64,000 nucleotides of DNA from Thermogemmatispora aurantia (GTDB lineage: Bacteria; Chloroflexota; Ktedonobacteria; Ktedonobacterales; Ktedonobacteraceae). The notes beneath the pieces were generated by a model, which saw nothing but the letters and a program-made list of their open reading frames with translations, made no database searches and was not told the origin of the DNA. The translations under genes were made by a program, and so were the position numbers. The stretch spans positions 357,319 to 421,318 of the forward strand of contig NZ_BKZV01000001.1 of NCBI RefSeq assembly GCF_008974285.1. Reading direction: 5' to 3'. Each line of letters begins with the position of its first letter. Position 1 is the stretch's first letter. Shown here one piece after another: positions 34,958 to 43,477 of the stretch.

Positions 34958-35701
34958 TTAGGACTTGGCGACACGCAATGTTACCATATATTCATAACGA
35001 GATCCTGGATAGAATACTTCACTATAGGCGATAGGTGAGCCGGTTTGATCGAAAGTGGTGCACGTGACGCGCAAACCGGGTTCGTCCGGGGGAATGCGAA
35101 GGAGTTCGGCCTCGCGCGCCGAAGGCAGGGCAGCTTTCACATTCTGCTCGGCGATATAGGGGGTCAGGCCCTCCGAGGCCATCATACTATAGAGTGAGCC
35201 TTCACCCAGTTCCTTGGCCCGCTGATAGATGCCCGTAGCCCGCGGATATGGCAGATAATCGACCTCGTAAGCGATCGGCACCTCATCGGCAGTCCGTACA
35301 CGCACCAGACGAATCGCCTGCTCTTCATCGAGGAGGCGCAGGCGCTCGCGCACCGTTTCAGAGCCGCGAACCAGCTCACTAACGAGCAGCAACCCACCCG
35401 GGCGCTTGCCCCGGCGGCGGATGTCTTCGCTCAGGCTGGTCAGCTCACTGAGCGTCTGCTGCACGCGCGGCTCACAGACAAAGGTCCCTTTGCCATGTTG
35501 ACGATACAACAGGCCCTCATGGACGAGTTCGGTCAGAGCCTGCCGCACCGTGGCGCGACTGACGCGGTAGCGCGCCACCAGCTCCGGCTCGGACGGGATA
35601 GCAGTATGTGGGGCTAGATGCCCGGCGCGGATCTGCTGCTTGAGCACCTCTTTGAGCTGGTAATAGAGCGGCAGCGGGTTCGAACGTTCCAACATTGGCA
35701 T
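34958..35701 (-). CDS. GntR-family transcriptional regulator with UTRA effector domain
   Basis: A 247-residue regulator of the HutC subfamily. The N-terminal winged helix shows LPLYYQLKEVLKQQIRAGHL, IPSEPELVARYRVSRATVRQ and LVHEGLLYRQHGKGTFVCEP. The C-terminal UTRA domain (about 95-245) shows DEEQAIRLVRVRTADEVPIA and the closing TTFDQTGSPIAYSEVFYPGS. UTRA domains bind small sugars or amino-acid derivatives. No obvious target operon is next to it, and the thioredoxin gene upstream is an unlikely target. A GGGGGG run precedes ATG 35701. A perfect 12-bp inverted repeat lies 110-170 bp upstream. Confidence 0.92.
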   Translation of the reverse strand: MPMLERSNPLPLYYQLKEVLKQQIRAGHLAPHTAIPSEPELVARYRVSRATVRQALTELVHEGLLYRQHGKGTFVCEPRVQQTLSELTSLSEDIRRRGKRPGGLLLVSELVRGSETVRERLRLLDEEQAIRLVRVRTADEVPIAYEVDYLPYPRATGIYQRAKELGEGSLYSMMASEGLTPYIAEQNVKAALPSAREAELLRIPPDEPGLRVTCTTFDQTGSPIAYSEVFYPGSRYEYMVTLRVAKS

Positions 35702-35812
35702 AATATACAGTCCCCCCTATGTCCAGACAACAGGATTCTACCTCTTAGGCAGTCAGGATGATGAGAAGAATATATCATAAAAGCCGAAAAGCGTCGAGAG
35801 GGGGACATACAT

Positions 35813-35870
35813 GGAGAAGTGCGAGTCAGACGGGCGGTTTTTGAAACAGCCTTCATCGTCGCACTTCTCC
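35813..35870. repeat. Perfect 12-bp inverted repeat with 34-bp spacer
   Basis: GGAGAAGTGCGA (35813-35824) and TCGCACTTCTCC (35859-35870). It lies after the thioredoxin stop and before the GntR start, both on the minus strand. It could be the thioredoxin terminator (no clear U-run) or a GntR operator. Confidence 0.6.
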
Positions 35871-35917
35871 TTCGACACTGCCTCTTACTTTCTCCCTTTA
35901 CCCGCTTAGCAAGGGGA

Positions 35918-36265
35918 TTAGGCGACGCTGACCTGAGCCAGGATGCGATCGATCTCGCTCTTCAGGCGCAGCGGATGGGGACCCACCAAGCGGGCTACCT
36001 CTCGACCATCTTTGAAGACAATCAGCGTTGGGACGGCCTGGATTTGCAGACGCATGGGTGTGATCTGGTTCTCGTCGATATCCATCTTAGCAAAGGCCAG
36101 CTTCCCCTGATACTCGTCGCTCAACTTCTCATAAGTAGGAGCGAGGGCACGACAGGGGGGACACCAGGTTGCCCAGAAATCGACGATCACTGGCGTCGGA
36201 GACTTGAGCACCCGCGCCTCGAAGTCGCTATCGCTGATATGGAACAGATTGGAACGCTCAGCCAT
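35918..36265 (-). CDS. trxA: Thioredoxin
   Basis: A 115-residue dithiol reductant. The active site is WCPPC in VDFWATWCPPCRALAPTYEK rather than the usual WCGPC; CPPC occurs in a subset of thioredoxins and shifts redox potential. The cis-proline loop IQAVPTLIVFKDG, the buried Asp and GxxP-like ending (LVGPHP) are present. There is no signal peptide, so it is cytosolic. The ATG at 36265 has GGGAAAGAGAG upstream. It appears to be its own transcription unit. Confidence 0.93.
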   Translation of the reverse strand: MAERSNLFHISDSDFEARVLKSPTPVIVDFWATWCPPCRALAPTYEKLSDEYQGKLAFAKMDIDENQITPMRLQIQAVPTLIVFKDGREVARLVGPHPLRLKSEIDRILAQVSVA

Positions 36266-36735
36266 TCGCGTGACTCTCTTTCCCTGGAATGGAAATGGGT
36301 TTCTTTCTTGCCTTTTGAGGGAAGCAAAGATAGCCTCAAAGGCTTTCAGTTAGAAAAACAATGGCAGCACTGCCCTTATTCCAGAGAGCCAGGCCACCGT
36401 TTGATTATACTCAGCGGCGTGAGGCTCTCGCAATAGCCAGGGCCTTGATCGTGACAAGAGTCCTGTTGCCGCACTGACCGAGCTGATGGCTGCTGAGCTG
36501 AGTCAGGGCCATCTCCTTTCTGCTCCTCTCCTTCCATCCTCCCAGTTTCACTGCTCGCCTGGCGAGAAGGTCGAGACAGGGCCAGCGCCCCGACACAGTC
36601 AACCGGATCGGATCGACTTTGTTTTGCCTCATTGCTCGACCTTCACCAGTCAGTCGGCCTGATTCGCTATGCCCGACCCTCATCTATCATCCAGGCAAGC
36701 GCTTGCCAGGGCCGTCTTTGCGCCTCCTGTCTTTG
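36266..36735. other. Intergenic region upstream of thioredoxin
   Basis: About 470 bp between the Bax-inhibitor gene stop and thioredoxin. A minus-strand frame at 36411-36683 lacks a ribosome site and resembles nothing, so I do not call it. No hairpin or clear promoter stands out. Confidence 0.4.
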
Positions 36736-37494
36736 TTAGCGATTGCTGCGGTTCCCTCCTTGCAGGATCATGAGGAAGCGCAGGATGTAGAGGAAGAGGT
36801 TCATCACCGTCACAAAGATGGCGACGGTGAGCATGATGGCGTTCGGCAGGGTATCGGCCAGATACTTGGCGCGCTGTACATAGTAGAGCACATAGCCGCC
36901 GAAGATCGCGATGCCGACAATGGAAATCAGCAGGCCACCCAGGCCCGTGCCGAAGAGGCCGGGCAAGAAGAGACCAATGATGCCCGCCACCAGCAAGAGA
37001 ATCACGCCGAAGAAGAGGTACTTCCCCAGGCCAGAGAAGTCACGGCGCGTGGTCCAGGCATAGGCGGCCAGCCCCAACGAGGACAGCGCCGTAATCAAGA
37101 AAGCCTCACCGAGAATATTCCCCATACCGGCCCCCGTGAGGGCCATCACCAGGGGTGCCAATGACATCCCTTCCAGGAAAGTGAACAGGTAGAGCAGGAA
37201 GAGATTGAGCCCATGGACATTGATCGCCAGCTGCAGGATAAACAGGACGACCAGGCCACCCAGGGCAACCAGCAGGTAGGCTCCCAAGCCGGCAACCTGA
37301 GCAAAGAAGGAGATACCGACAAAGGTACCGATACAGGCCACCAGGAAGGAGATGGCCAGCAGCAACATGACCTTGCTAACCAGGCTCCCCGCCCGCTCAT
37401 TAACGTAAGGAATCGTCTGGTAAGGGTAGGAGCCAAGCCAGTTATTGCGCTCTCCTCCCATACCAAACGGTGAATTATAGCGTGGATTATACAT
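36736..37494 (-). CDS. Bax inhibitor-1 family membrane protein (YbhL/YccA-like)
   Basis: A 252-residue protein with seven hydrophobic segments from about residue 38 to the C-terminus: VMLLLAISFLVACIGTFVGI, YLLVALGGLVVLFILQLAIN, NLFLLYLFTFLEGMSLAPLV and others. It ends with NLFLYILRFLMILQGGNRSN. The order and the loop text LEGMSLAP and YVLYYVQRAKYL match the BI-1/TMBIM family, whose bacterial members are proton-sensitive calcium leak channels or stress factors. The N-terminus (MYNPRYNSPFGMGGERNN) is soluble. GAGG lies before ATG 37494. The function here is inferred from family only. Confidence 0.88.
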   Translation of the reverse strand: MYNPRYNSPFGMGGERNNWLGSYPYQTIPYVNERAGSLVSKVMLLLAISFLVACIGTFVGISFFAQVAGLGAYLLVALGGLVVLFILQLAINVHGLNLFLLYLFTFLEGMSLAPLVMALTGAGMGNILGEAFLITALSSLGLAAYAWTTRRDFSGLGKYLFFGVILLLVAGIIGLFLPGLFGTGLGGLLISIVGIAIFGGYVLYYVQRAKYLADTLPNAIMLTVAIFVTVMNLFLYILRFLMILQGGNRSNR

Positions 37495-37764
37495 GCTTCA
37501 CCTCACTCAGGGAAACAAGCTGCTTCCGCTGCCACTCGGCTCCGCTGCGATGCGCTTGGGACACAGTCTTTACAGTCTTTCCGCGCGGCGATAGCCAGAG
37601 CCGCTGCCGTTTCTTGCTTCCTCCTTCATCAAGATATTACGCAGCCGTGGGCCTGAAGTTGTACACTCCCTCCCTCCTTTGCTCTCTGCCTTCTCCTTCT
37701 TCTCCCTTTTCTTCAGGCTCAGCACGGATCTTTTCTAGAAAAGGAAACGCCCGGCAGGGCGGAT

Positions 37765-37974
37765 TTATTTCGAGGATTCACGCCCCTCTGCCGGGTTCTC
37801 GGCCTCTGCACTGCGCGGCTTGAAGGAGGATTCGGCGATATTGGTGATATCGCAAGGTGGATGGTTACTATCGGCATGCCAATAGAAACTGCTCCCCAGA
37901 GGCTTGTAGAGAAGACCCCCACAGCGGGGGCAGCGACGCAGTGTCTCGTTCTCCTGATCCTGACTCGTCGGCAT
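37765..37974 (-). CDS. Small zinc-ribbon-like protein
   Basis: A 69-residue protein starting MPTSQDQENETLRRCPRCGG, with a CPRCGG knuckle near residues 15-20. A second ligand pair is not clear (a single Cys at about 41 and His nearby in YWHADSNHPPCD). The C-terminus is polar and acidic. AAGGAG sits eleven bases upstream of the ATG, which supports it as a real gene. Function is unknown. Confidence 0.6.
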   Translation of the reverse strand: MPTSQDQENETLRRCPRCGGLLYKPLGSSFYWHADSNHPPCDITNIAESSFKPRSAEAENPAEGRESSK

Positions 37975-38690
37975 AAATCCCTCACTCCTTCAGATCAGTG
38001 CGCAATAGGAGCCTGAGAACAACACCTGACTGTAGGGGAGAGGAAGCAAGTATACAGATACGCTGCCGGACTAGCAGCCGGGGGAAGCCAGCTGAACTGA
38101 ACCGGTTCCATCCATCAATCCTTTCTTCCTCTCGCCCATCTACCCCCGTGAAGCCAGGGCGATCACCCAGGACCAGCGTACGGCCTGGCAGGCGACGGAT
38201 TGTGCGTTAGGCTTCCTTCCCTCCTCTTCCCCCTCTCCTTTCTGGTTCCGCCTGCCTGTCCTCTTGCTCACCTACCACTGCTATGGCACTGACATGACTT
38301 GCCCCAGGCCGAAGCTCCAGGCAAGGTGATCTCTCACCAAGCTGGGGGATTCCTTCCGCTCTGCCTACGCTTTTGATCAGCCAGCTATCCATTCTTACTT
38401 ATTCGCACTCGGCTCTACTAACCAGCCGAGGAAGCCAGCTTTGCCAGCTGCCGACTTCCATATGCGAGTGACTGGTTAGCACCTCAGTACAGAGTCAGGC
38501 CAGGCTTTGCCCAGCTGTGGACGATGAGCCAGACAGGCCAGGCACTTGCCTGCCCGATCTGTGCCCCTTCAGTGAGGGTTAGCCGGGAGTAGCGGCCCGA
38601 GCCGGCGCGGCGGCATAGGGTAAGACAAGATAAGGTGGGCAGGGCAGGGACAGCCAGCGCCCACCTCACCACCTGCGGCGACTCACTGGC
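37975..38690. other. Gene-free stretch
   Basis: About 715 bp between two minus-strand genes. Frames here (for example 38207-38392 minus) lack ribosome sites and family features. I see no strong hairpin, repeat or RNA gene. AAGGCGG/CGCC-type short runs near 38170-38200 are not structured enough to call. Confidence 0.4.
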
Positions 38691-39386
38691 TTACATGACG
38701 CTCCAGACGCCACAGATCTCGCAATAGGCCACACCAACCTCGCCGAAGGCCTTGCTGCGTGTCTCCCAGCGATCGTAGACGACAGCCAGGGAACCGCAGT
38801 TCCAACAGCGGGCGCGTCCACCAGCCTTACTTTCGCTTTCCAGGCGGCGCAGCAGCTGGCTGCGCGCCTCTTCGGCTCCGGTATAGCTGGGATTATAGGC
38901 CAGATGCAAGAGGTTGCCCAGCGGCAAGGTAATCTCATGGGATGGGGCCGGAGGTGACGGTTGTTGGAAGGTTGCCACTGGACCAGGGGCACTGGTGGGA
39001 ATCGCCGCTGCCGGTCGACGGAAGTACTCACGAGCCGTACGACGGCCCCCTTCCGCAGGCACAGCAGGGAGATAGTCGGGGCCTTGCCGCTCGCTTGGCG
39101 GACGTTCACCATTGGCCACCGGTGGAGTTCCTGGGCCGGCGGGTGTGGCGAGTGCTTCACTGGGCGGGAACGGCAGCGAGATAGCCTCTCCCGACTGCGT
39201 GGGAGCCTGTGCTCCCTGGCGGGGAGGCGCTGCCGATGCCTGCTCACCATCCAGCGGTACAATGGGAGCCTGCTCCGTTGTCAGTGGCTCGGCTGCAACC
39301 TCCTCTCCTTGCTCCGCCACATGGTTATGGTTGTCGTTCTCCGGTTGCTCTGGTGGATTCGCGCGTCTGCGCCTCGTTACTGGCAT
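38691..39386 (-). CDS. Proline-rich protein with C-terminal four-cysteine zinc ribbon
   Basis: A 231-residue protein. The first 140 residues are low-complexity (Pro, Glu, Gln, Ala) and likely disordered, starting MPVTRRRRANPPEQPENDNH. The last 90 residues fold: LPLGNLLHLAYNPSYTGAEE, then CWNCG (Cys194, Cys197) and CEICG (Cys222, Cys225), a C2C2 ribbon. I do not recognise the family. The ribbon could bind nucleic acid or a protein partner. The ATG at 39386 has GAGGGAG eleven bases upstream. Confidence 0.7.
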   Translation of the reverse strand: MPVTRRRRANPPEQPENDNHNHVAEQGEEVAAEPLTTEQAPIVPLDGEQASAAPPRQGAQAPTQSGEAISLPFPPSEALATPAGPGTPPVANGERPPSERQGPDYLPAVPAEGGRRTAREYFRRPAAAIPTSAPGPVATFQQPSPPAPSHEITLPLGNLLHLAYNPSYTGAEEARSQLLRRLESESKAGGRARCWNCGSLAVVYDRWETRSKAFGEVGVAYCEICGVWSVM

Positions 39387-39555
39387 AGGGGCAGCTCCCT
39401 CAATAAAAGTTCTTTTCTCCTCGATGATACATGCACCTGCATTATATCACAGCCCTTTCAGTCCCTCAAGCAGATCGATGGTCTGCCCGCCCCTGACGTT
39501 GCCAGGCGACCAGCACGCTCCGCTTCCTTCCTTTTGCCTCCTCGGCTCAGCCCCT

Positions 39556-39816
<261 letters not shown>

Positions 39817-40545
39817 CCAACATTCCGGCGCATCAACCCCTGCCTACGCCATAGCACGCTCGGCCTGTAAGCAGGAAGGGGGAACAGCGCCGCCTCCTTT
39901 TCCTCTGAGATGAGCTTGATCCGAGCTGGGGCCTGTGCGTCTTCCTCGCAGCAAGAAGGTTTGGCAGTCAGCAAGCAAGCAATCAGGCCCCGCGTGTCTT
40001 CTCGAGCTCGCGGTCAGCGCCCCCCTGAGCTTCTCAGTCCATTCAGAGAGCGCGGGCGCCTCGTTGCTTTGCTGACTCTCTCTGGCAATGGAACCGCCCG
40101 GTATGGGGTCGGCGCCGCCACAAGTCTGACTTTCCGGTTGTTGCTTTGAGCCTGCCCATAGGGCTGCCGTTGTTTTGCTGACGATTGCTATGCTCAATGG
40201 ACAGGCACCGATTGTAGCCTAGTTCAGTATAGAAGGTTGGCAACTCGATGTCAATTCCAGATCACTGCTTTTCCGCGCCTGTGCCGCCCTTCGCAACATC
40301 GGTCTGGCTCTCTCTCACAGCTGCCTCACAGTGCGTTTTCTGCAGGATGCAGGACAGTGTGCGTTGAGGAGGGTTTGCCCGCTCTGCAGCCAGGATGCTC
40401 ACCAACGGCAGGGCTACCGCAGCCCTCTAGCAGAGCACCGCCAACCCGGAGCTTCGGGTGAAGACAATGATGGTTATGGTCAGTCGAGATTGGCGGGGGC
40501 AACTCACATCTTGCCAAAACGGCTGTGATCCTTTAGAGTATTGGC
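39817..40545. other. Divergent intergenic region between ferredoxin and RlmI-like gene
   Basis: About 730 bp. The right end holds the promoter at 40511-40539. The rest has no supported gene, and I could not match RNase P, tmRNA or 6S RNA signatures to it. Confidence 0.45.
40511..40539 (+). promoter_or_regulatory. Promoter for the RlmI-like gene, leaderless type
   Basis: TTGCCA (40511-40516), a 17-bp spacer, TAGAGT (40534-40539), then six bases to ATG 40546. No ribosome site exists, so the mRNA would start at the ATG. Confidence 0.6.
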
Positions 40546-41502
40546 ATGGGTCAGCTTCTAGATCAGCTGAATTCAAGGCCCGCGGAGCGGCCTTCGCTGC
40601 TCTTACTCACCCCAGGGGAGTGGCAGGATTATGCGCTGTTGGATAGCGGGGCAGGAGCCCGCCTGGAACGCCTTGGCCCCTACCGCTTTGTGCGTCCCGA
40701 GCCACAGGCCCTCTGGCAGCCTGCTTTGCCACGCAAGCTCTGGGAAAAGGCCGACGCCATTTTCGTGAGCGGTTCCCCGCTGTCGGAAGATCAAGAGCAG
40801 CATGGGCGCTGGCAGTTCCGTCATCCTCTTGAGCCGCGCTGGATGGTCCGCTATAAACATCTGAGCTTCTGGGCCGCTCCTACGCCTTTCCGTCACCTGG
40901 GGGTCTTTCCTGAGCAGGCCAGCCATTGGAACTGGCTGGCAGAGCTGGTGAGCGCTGCGGTCCGTCGGCGCCCAGTACGGGTGCTGAACCTTTTTGGTTA
41001 TACGGGTCTGGCTTCTCTGGCCGCTGCCAGCGCTGGAGCCAGTGTGACCCACGTCGACGCCTCGAAGAAGATTCTGGAGTGGGCACGCGCCAATCAGACC
41101 CTCTCTGGCTTGAGTTCTCGTCCGATTCGCTGGATCGTGGATGATGCTTTGAAGTTCGCTCAGCGCGAGGTGCGCCGCGGCTCGCGCTACGATGGGGTGA
41201 TTATCGATCCGCCGAAGTTCGGTCGCGGCCCACGTGGTGAGGTCTGGAAGCTGCAGGAGTCGCTTCCGACACTGTTGCAGACCTGCCGCTCGCTCCTGAG
41301 CGAGGAGCCGCTCTTCGTGGTGCTGACCACATATGCGATCCGCTCCTCGGCTCTCAGCTTATACTATGCTCTGGAGGAGATGATGCGCGGCTACGGTGGT
41401 ACGATTACGACTGGCGAGATGGTCCTGGTGGAGGAAAGCGCTCAACGCTTGCTGTCAACAGCGATCTTCGCCCGCTGGAGCTACGACCCACAGCGACCCT
41501 AA
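40546..41502 (+). CDS. Class I SAM-dependent rRNA methyltransferase (RlmI/RlmK-like)
   Basis: A 318-residue methyltransferase of the COG1092 type, which methylates 23S rRNA cytosines or related targets. The SAM site is VRVLNLFGYTGLASLAAASA, followed by VTHVDASKKILEWARANQTL, and the catalytic-region motif YDGVIIDPPKFGRGPRGEVW. The DPPKF motif and the upstream WMVRYKHLSFWAAPTPFRHL text are typical of this group. It lacks the PUA domain found at the start of RlmI, so the exact RNA target is uncertain. It has its own leaderless promoter. Confidence 0.9.
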   Translation: MGQLLDQLNSRPAERPSLLLLTPGEWQDYALLDSGAGARLERLGPYRFVRPEPQALWQPALPRKLWEKADAIFVSGSPLSEDQEQHGRWQFRHPLEPRWMVRYKHLSFWAAPTPFRHLGVFPEQASHWNWLAELVSAAVRRRPVRVLNLFGYTGLASLAAASAGASVTHVDASKKILEWARANQTLSGLSSRPIRWIVDDALKFAQREVRRGSRYDGVIIDPPKFGRGPRGEVWKLQESLPTLLQTCRSLLSEEPLFVVLTTYAIRSSALSLYYALEEMMRGYGGTITTGEMVLVEESAQRLLSTAIFARWSYDPQRP

Positions 41503-41559
41503 GTGATGCTTTGCCTGGATGGCGGAGAAGTTGCTCTCCGTTGTGTCTTCTCCTCTTGC

Positions 41560-41588
41560 TTGACAGGGAGCCTTCCATTGGCTATACT
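41560..41588 (+). promoter_or_regulatory. Near-consensus sigma-70 promoter
   Basis: TTGACA (41560-41565), exactly 17 bp, then TATACT (41583-41588). It is the best promoter in the window. Transcription would start near 41595, giving a 375-nt leader before the acetyltransferase. Confidence 0.8.
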
Positions 41589-41653
41589 TTTGTTGCTTTT
41601 CCGGTCCGGTGTAGGCCCGCTCATTGTTTGACCTTGAAAGGAGGCCCCTGGTG

Positions 41654-41788
41654 ATGAAGAGACAGTGCACCCTTCGGCCTGGTCAGGCGCAGGCGATTCA
41701 TCCCACGGTGGCCAGCCCGGCTCTCTCTCCCTTCAGGCAGCCAAAGCCGCTCGCTTTCTCTGCTGCCTGCTGTCCACCTCATCGTTGA
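41654..41788 (+). CDS. 44-codon leader ORF ahead of the acetyltransferase
   Basis: A small frame starting ATG 41654 (GTG 41651 is in frame) and stopping at TGA 41786-41788. It has the strongest ribosome site nearby, AAAGGAGG (41637-41644). The peptide begins MKRQCTLRPGQAQAIHPTVA and ends ACCPPHR, with many Pro and four Cys. It resembles no known protein. The combination of strong promoter, strong ribosome site and short peptide before a resistance-type acetyltransferase suggests a leader peptide. Confidence 0.5.
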   Translation: MKRQCTLRPGQAQAIHPTVASPALSPFRQPKPLAFSAACCPPHR

Positions 41789-41971
41789 ACCCTTTCAGCG
41801 TCTGCTCTTCTCTTTCTCTCTTTCTCCTGGATAGCAACCGCTTTCGCTAGCGGTCTGCAGACGCAAGACCTGCTCTTGTCCCGGCCCGGTCTCCAAGGCC
41901 AACGTCAAGGAGCAGGACTTTTTTTGTCTTTTATGATCATCTACTACACTTCAACGGAGAAAGGAGCTTCC

Positions 41972-43375
41972 ATGATGTCTTTCAGCGGGTTATCCCCCGC
42001 CGATCCGCAGTATGTGCGCGATCTGGGCGATGGCCTGCGATTGCGCTGGTCGCGCGCCGAGGATGCTGAGGAGCTGGCACGGCTGGAGTGTGAGGTCTTT
42101 TTGAATAGGCCGACAGAGCCTCTTAATCAGCCCCTGGCCTGGCATGTGCGCGAGTTGCTCAGTGACAGTCACCCACTGATGGGAAGTGGCGATTTTGCGC
42201 TGGTAGAGGACAGGCGAGGCGGTGGCAATCGCGTGGTGGCTTGCGCCTGTCTTTGGCGCCAGTTCTGGGATTACGAGGACGTCCGCTTGCTGGTGGGGCG
42301 TCCTGAGCTGGTGATATCTGATCCTGACTATCGCCATCGCGGCTTGATTCGCGCGCTTTTTGGGCTGCTCCATGCGCGCAGCGAGGCTGAGGGCGCTCTG
42401 GTGCAGGCGATTACGGGTATTCCCTACTTTTACCGTCAGTTCGGTTACGAGTATGCGCTGGAGCTAGATGGTTATCTGACCTTGCCAGTGGCTCTGATTC
42501 CACCGGCTCCCGATGATGGTCGGGAACCGGTGCGATTGCGCGATGCGACCCTGGAAGATCTGCCAGCCATTATGGCGCTCTACGAGGCTCGCCGGCAGCA
42601 GGGTGAGCTAGCGGTGTCGACGCCGATCAGTGAGAAGTGGTGGCGCTACCAATTGACGCACTGGCAGGACTGCCGCACGGGTGAGCACTGGCATGTTCAG
42701 GTGATGGACAGTGAGCGCGAGGACTTTCTCGGCTTTCTGGTGATGCCGACCATGCGCTGGCGCTCGGCAGTGCCGGTGATGCACTGCTTTGAGGTAGTAC
42801 CCGGGGTCGATCTGTTCTGGCTGTTGCCCCCTGTGCTGCGGGCCATTCTGGCCAGGGGCCGGCAGATGCCGGTACGTAGAGAGCCAGCTGAGATTGATCA
42901 CTTGCGCTTTTATCTGTCCACTGAGCACCCGATCCGTGCGGCATTACTGCGCCTGCCCAATCGCTATGGCGAGCCGCTGGCGGTGCGGAGTAGCCGCCCT
43001 TATGCCTGGTATGTCCGTGTGCCTGATCTGGCGGTCTTCCTGCGTCGGGTGGCCCCAGTACTGGAGCATCGGCTGGCCCGTTCGCCGCTGGCCGGCTATA
43101 GTGGGAAATTGAGCCTACACTTCTATGGCCGCGAGCTGCTGCTGCATTTTCAGGCGGGTCAGCTGGAGAGAGTACAAGAGTTGAAGCCTGCCTTTGACTA
43201 CGAGCAGGCTGATGCGGCTTTTCCGCCACAGGCGTTTCTGCCGTTGCTGTTTGGTTATCGCAGTCTGGATGAGTTGAGCTACGCCTTTCCCGATATTGAG
43301 GTGAAGCCGACGGCGGAAATGCTGCTGCAGACGCTCTTTCCTAAGCGGCCTTCGTGGGCCACACCGCTGGGATAG
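41972..43375 (+). CDS. GNAT-family N-acetyltransferase, Eis-like with C-terminal sterol-carrier fold
   Basis: A 467-residue protein with the layout of Eis-type acetyltransferases: an N-terminal GNAT domain (LRWSRAEDAEELARLECEVF, VACACLWRQFWDYEDVRLLV, ISDPDYRHRGLIRALFGLLH with the acetyl-CoA loop, ITGIPYFYRQFGYEYALELD). A second GNAT-like half follows (VRLRDATLEDLPAIMALYEA), then a C-terminal SCP2-like domain (about 360-460: LAVFLRRVAPVLEHRLARSP, LSLHFYGRELLLHFQAGQLE). Known Eis proteins acetylate aminoglycosides or protein lysines. I chose ATG 41972 because AAAGGAG lies six bases upstream. The substrate is unknown. Confidence 0.85.
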   Translation: MMSFSGLSPADPQYVRDLGDGLRLRWSRAEDAEELARLECEVFLNRPTEPLNQPLAWHVRELLSDSHPLMGSGDFALVEDRRGGGNRVVACACLWRQFWDYEDVRLLVGRPELVISDPDYRHRGLIRALFGLLHARSEAEGALVQAITGIPYFYRQFGYEYALELDGYLTLPVALIPPAPDDGREPVRLRDATLEDLPAIMALYEARRQQGELAVSTPISEKWWRYQLTHWQDCRTGEHWHVQVMDSEREDFLGFLVMPTMRWRSAVPVMHCFEVVPGVDLFWLLPPVLRAILARGRQMPVRREPAEIDHLRFYLSTEHPIRAALLRLPNRYGEPLAVRSSRPYAWYVRVPDLAVFLRRVAPVLEHRLARSPLAGYSGKLSLHFYGRELLLHFQAGQLERVQELKPAFDYEQADAAFPPQAFLPLLFGYRSLDELSYAFPDIEVKPTAEMLLQTLFPKRPSWATPLG

Positions 43376-43410
43376 GATTTTCTGGGCCTTGTGGTAGGGA
43401 GAGGGCCAGG

Positions 43411-43465
43411 GCAGACAGCTGGTGAGCGAGCGAGTGGTTGGACTGCTCGTTCACCAGCTGTCTGC
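43411..43465. terminator. Long inverted repeat between convergent genes
   Basis: Arms of 21 bp (43411-43431 and 43445-43465) with one G-U-type mismatch and a 13-base loop, between the stops at 43375 (+) and 43478 (-). There is no U-tract. It most likely ends transcription from both sides or protects the 3' ends. Confidence 0.75.
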
Positions 43466-43477
43466 TCCTGGGTGGGT

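Larger units (their letters stand above)
41503..41971. other. Leader region of the acetyltransferase gene
   Basis: About 470 bp with a near-consensus promoter (41560-41588), a leader ORF (41654-41788) and about 180 bases of C/T-rich spacer before the acetyltransferase start. Confidence 0.6.

Noticed and set aside
36411..36683. 90-codon minus-strand frame between Bax-inhibitor and thioredoxin genes
   Set aside because: No ribosome site, no hydrophobic or domain pattern.
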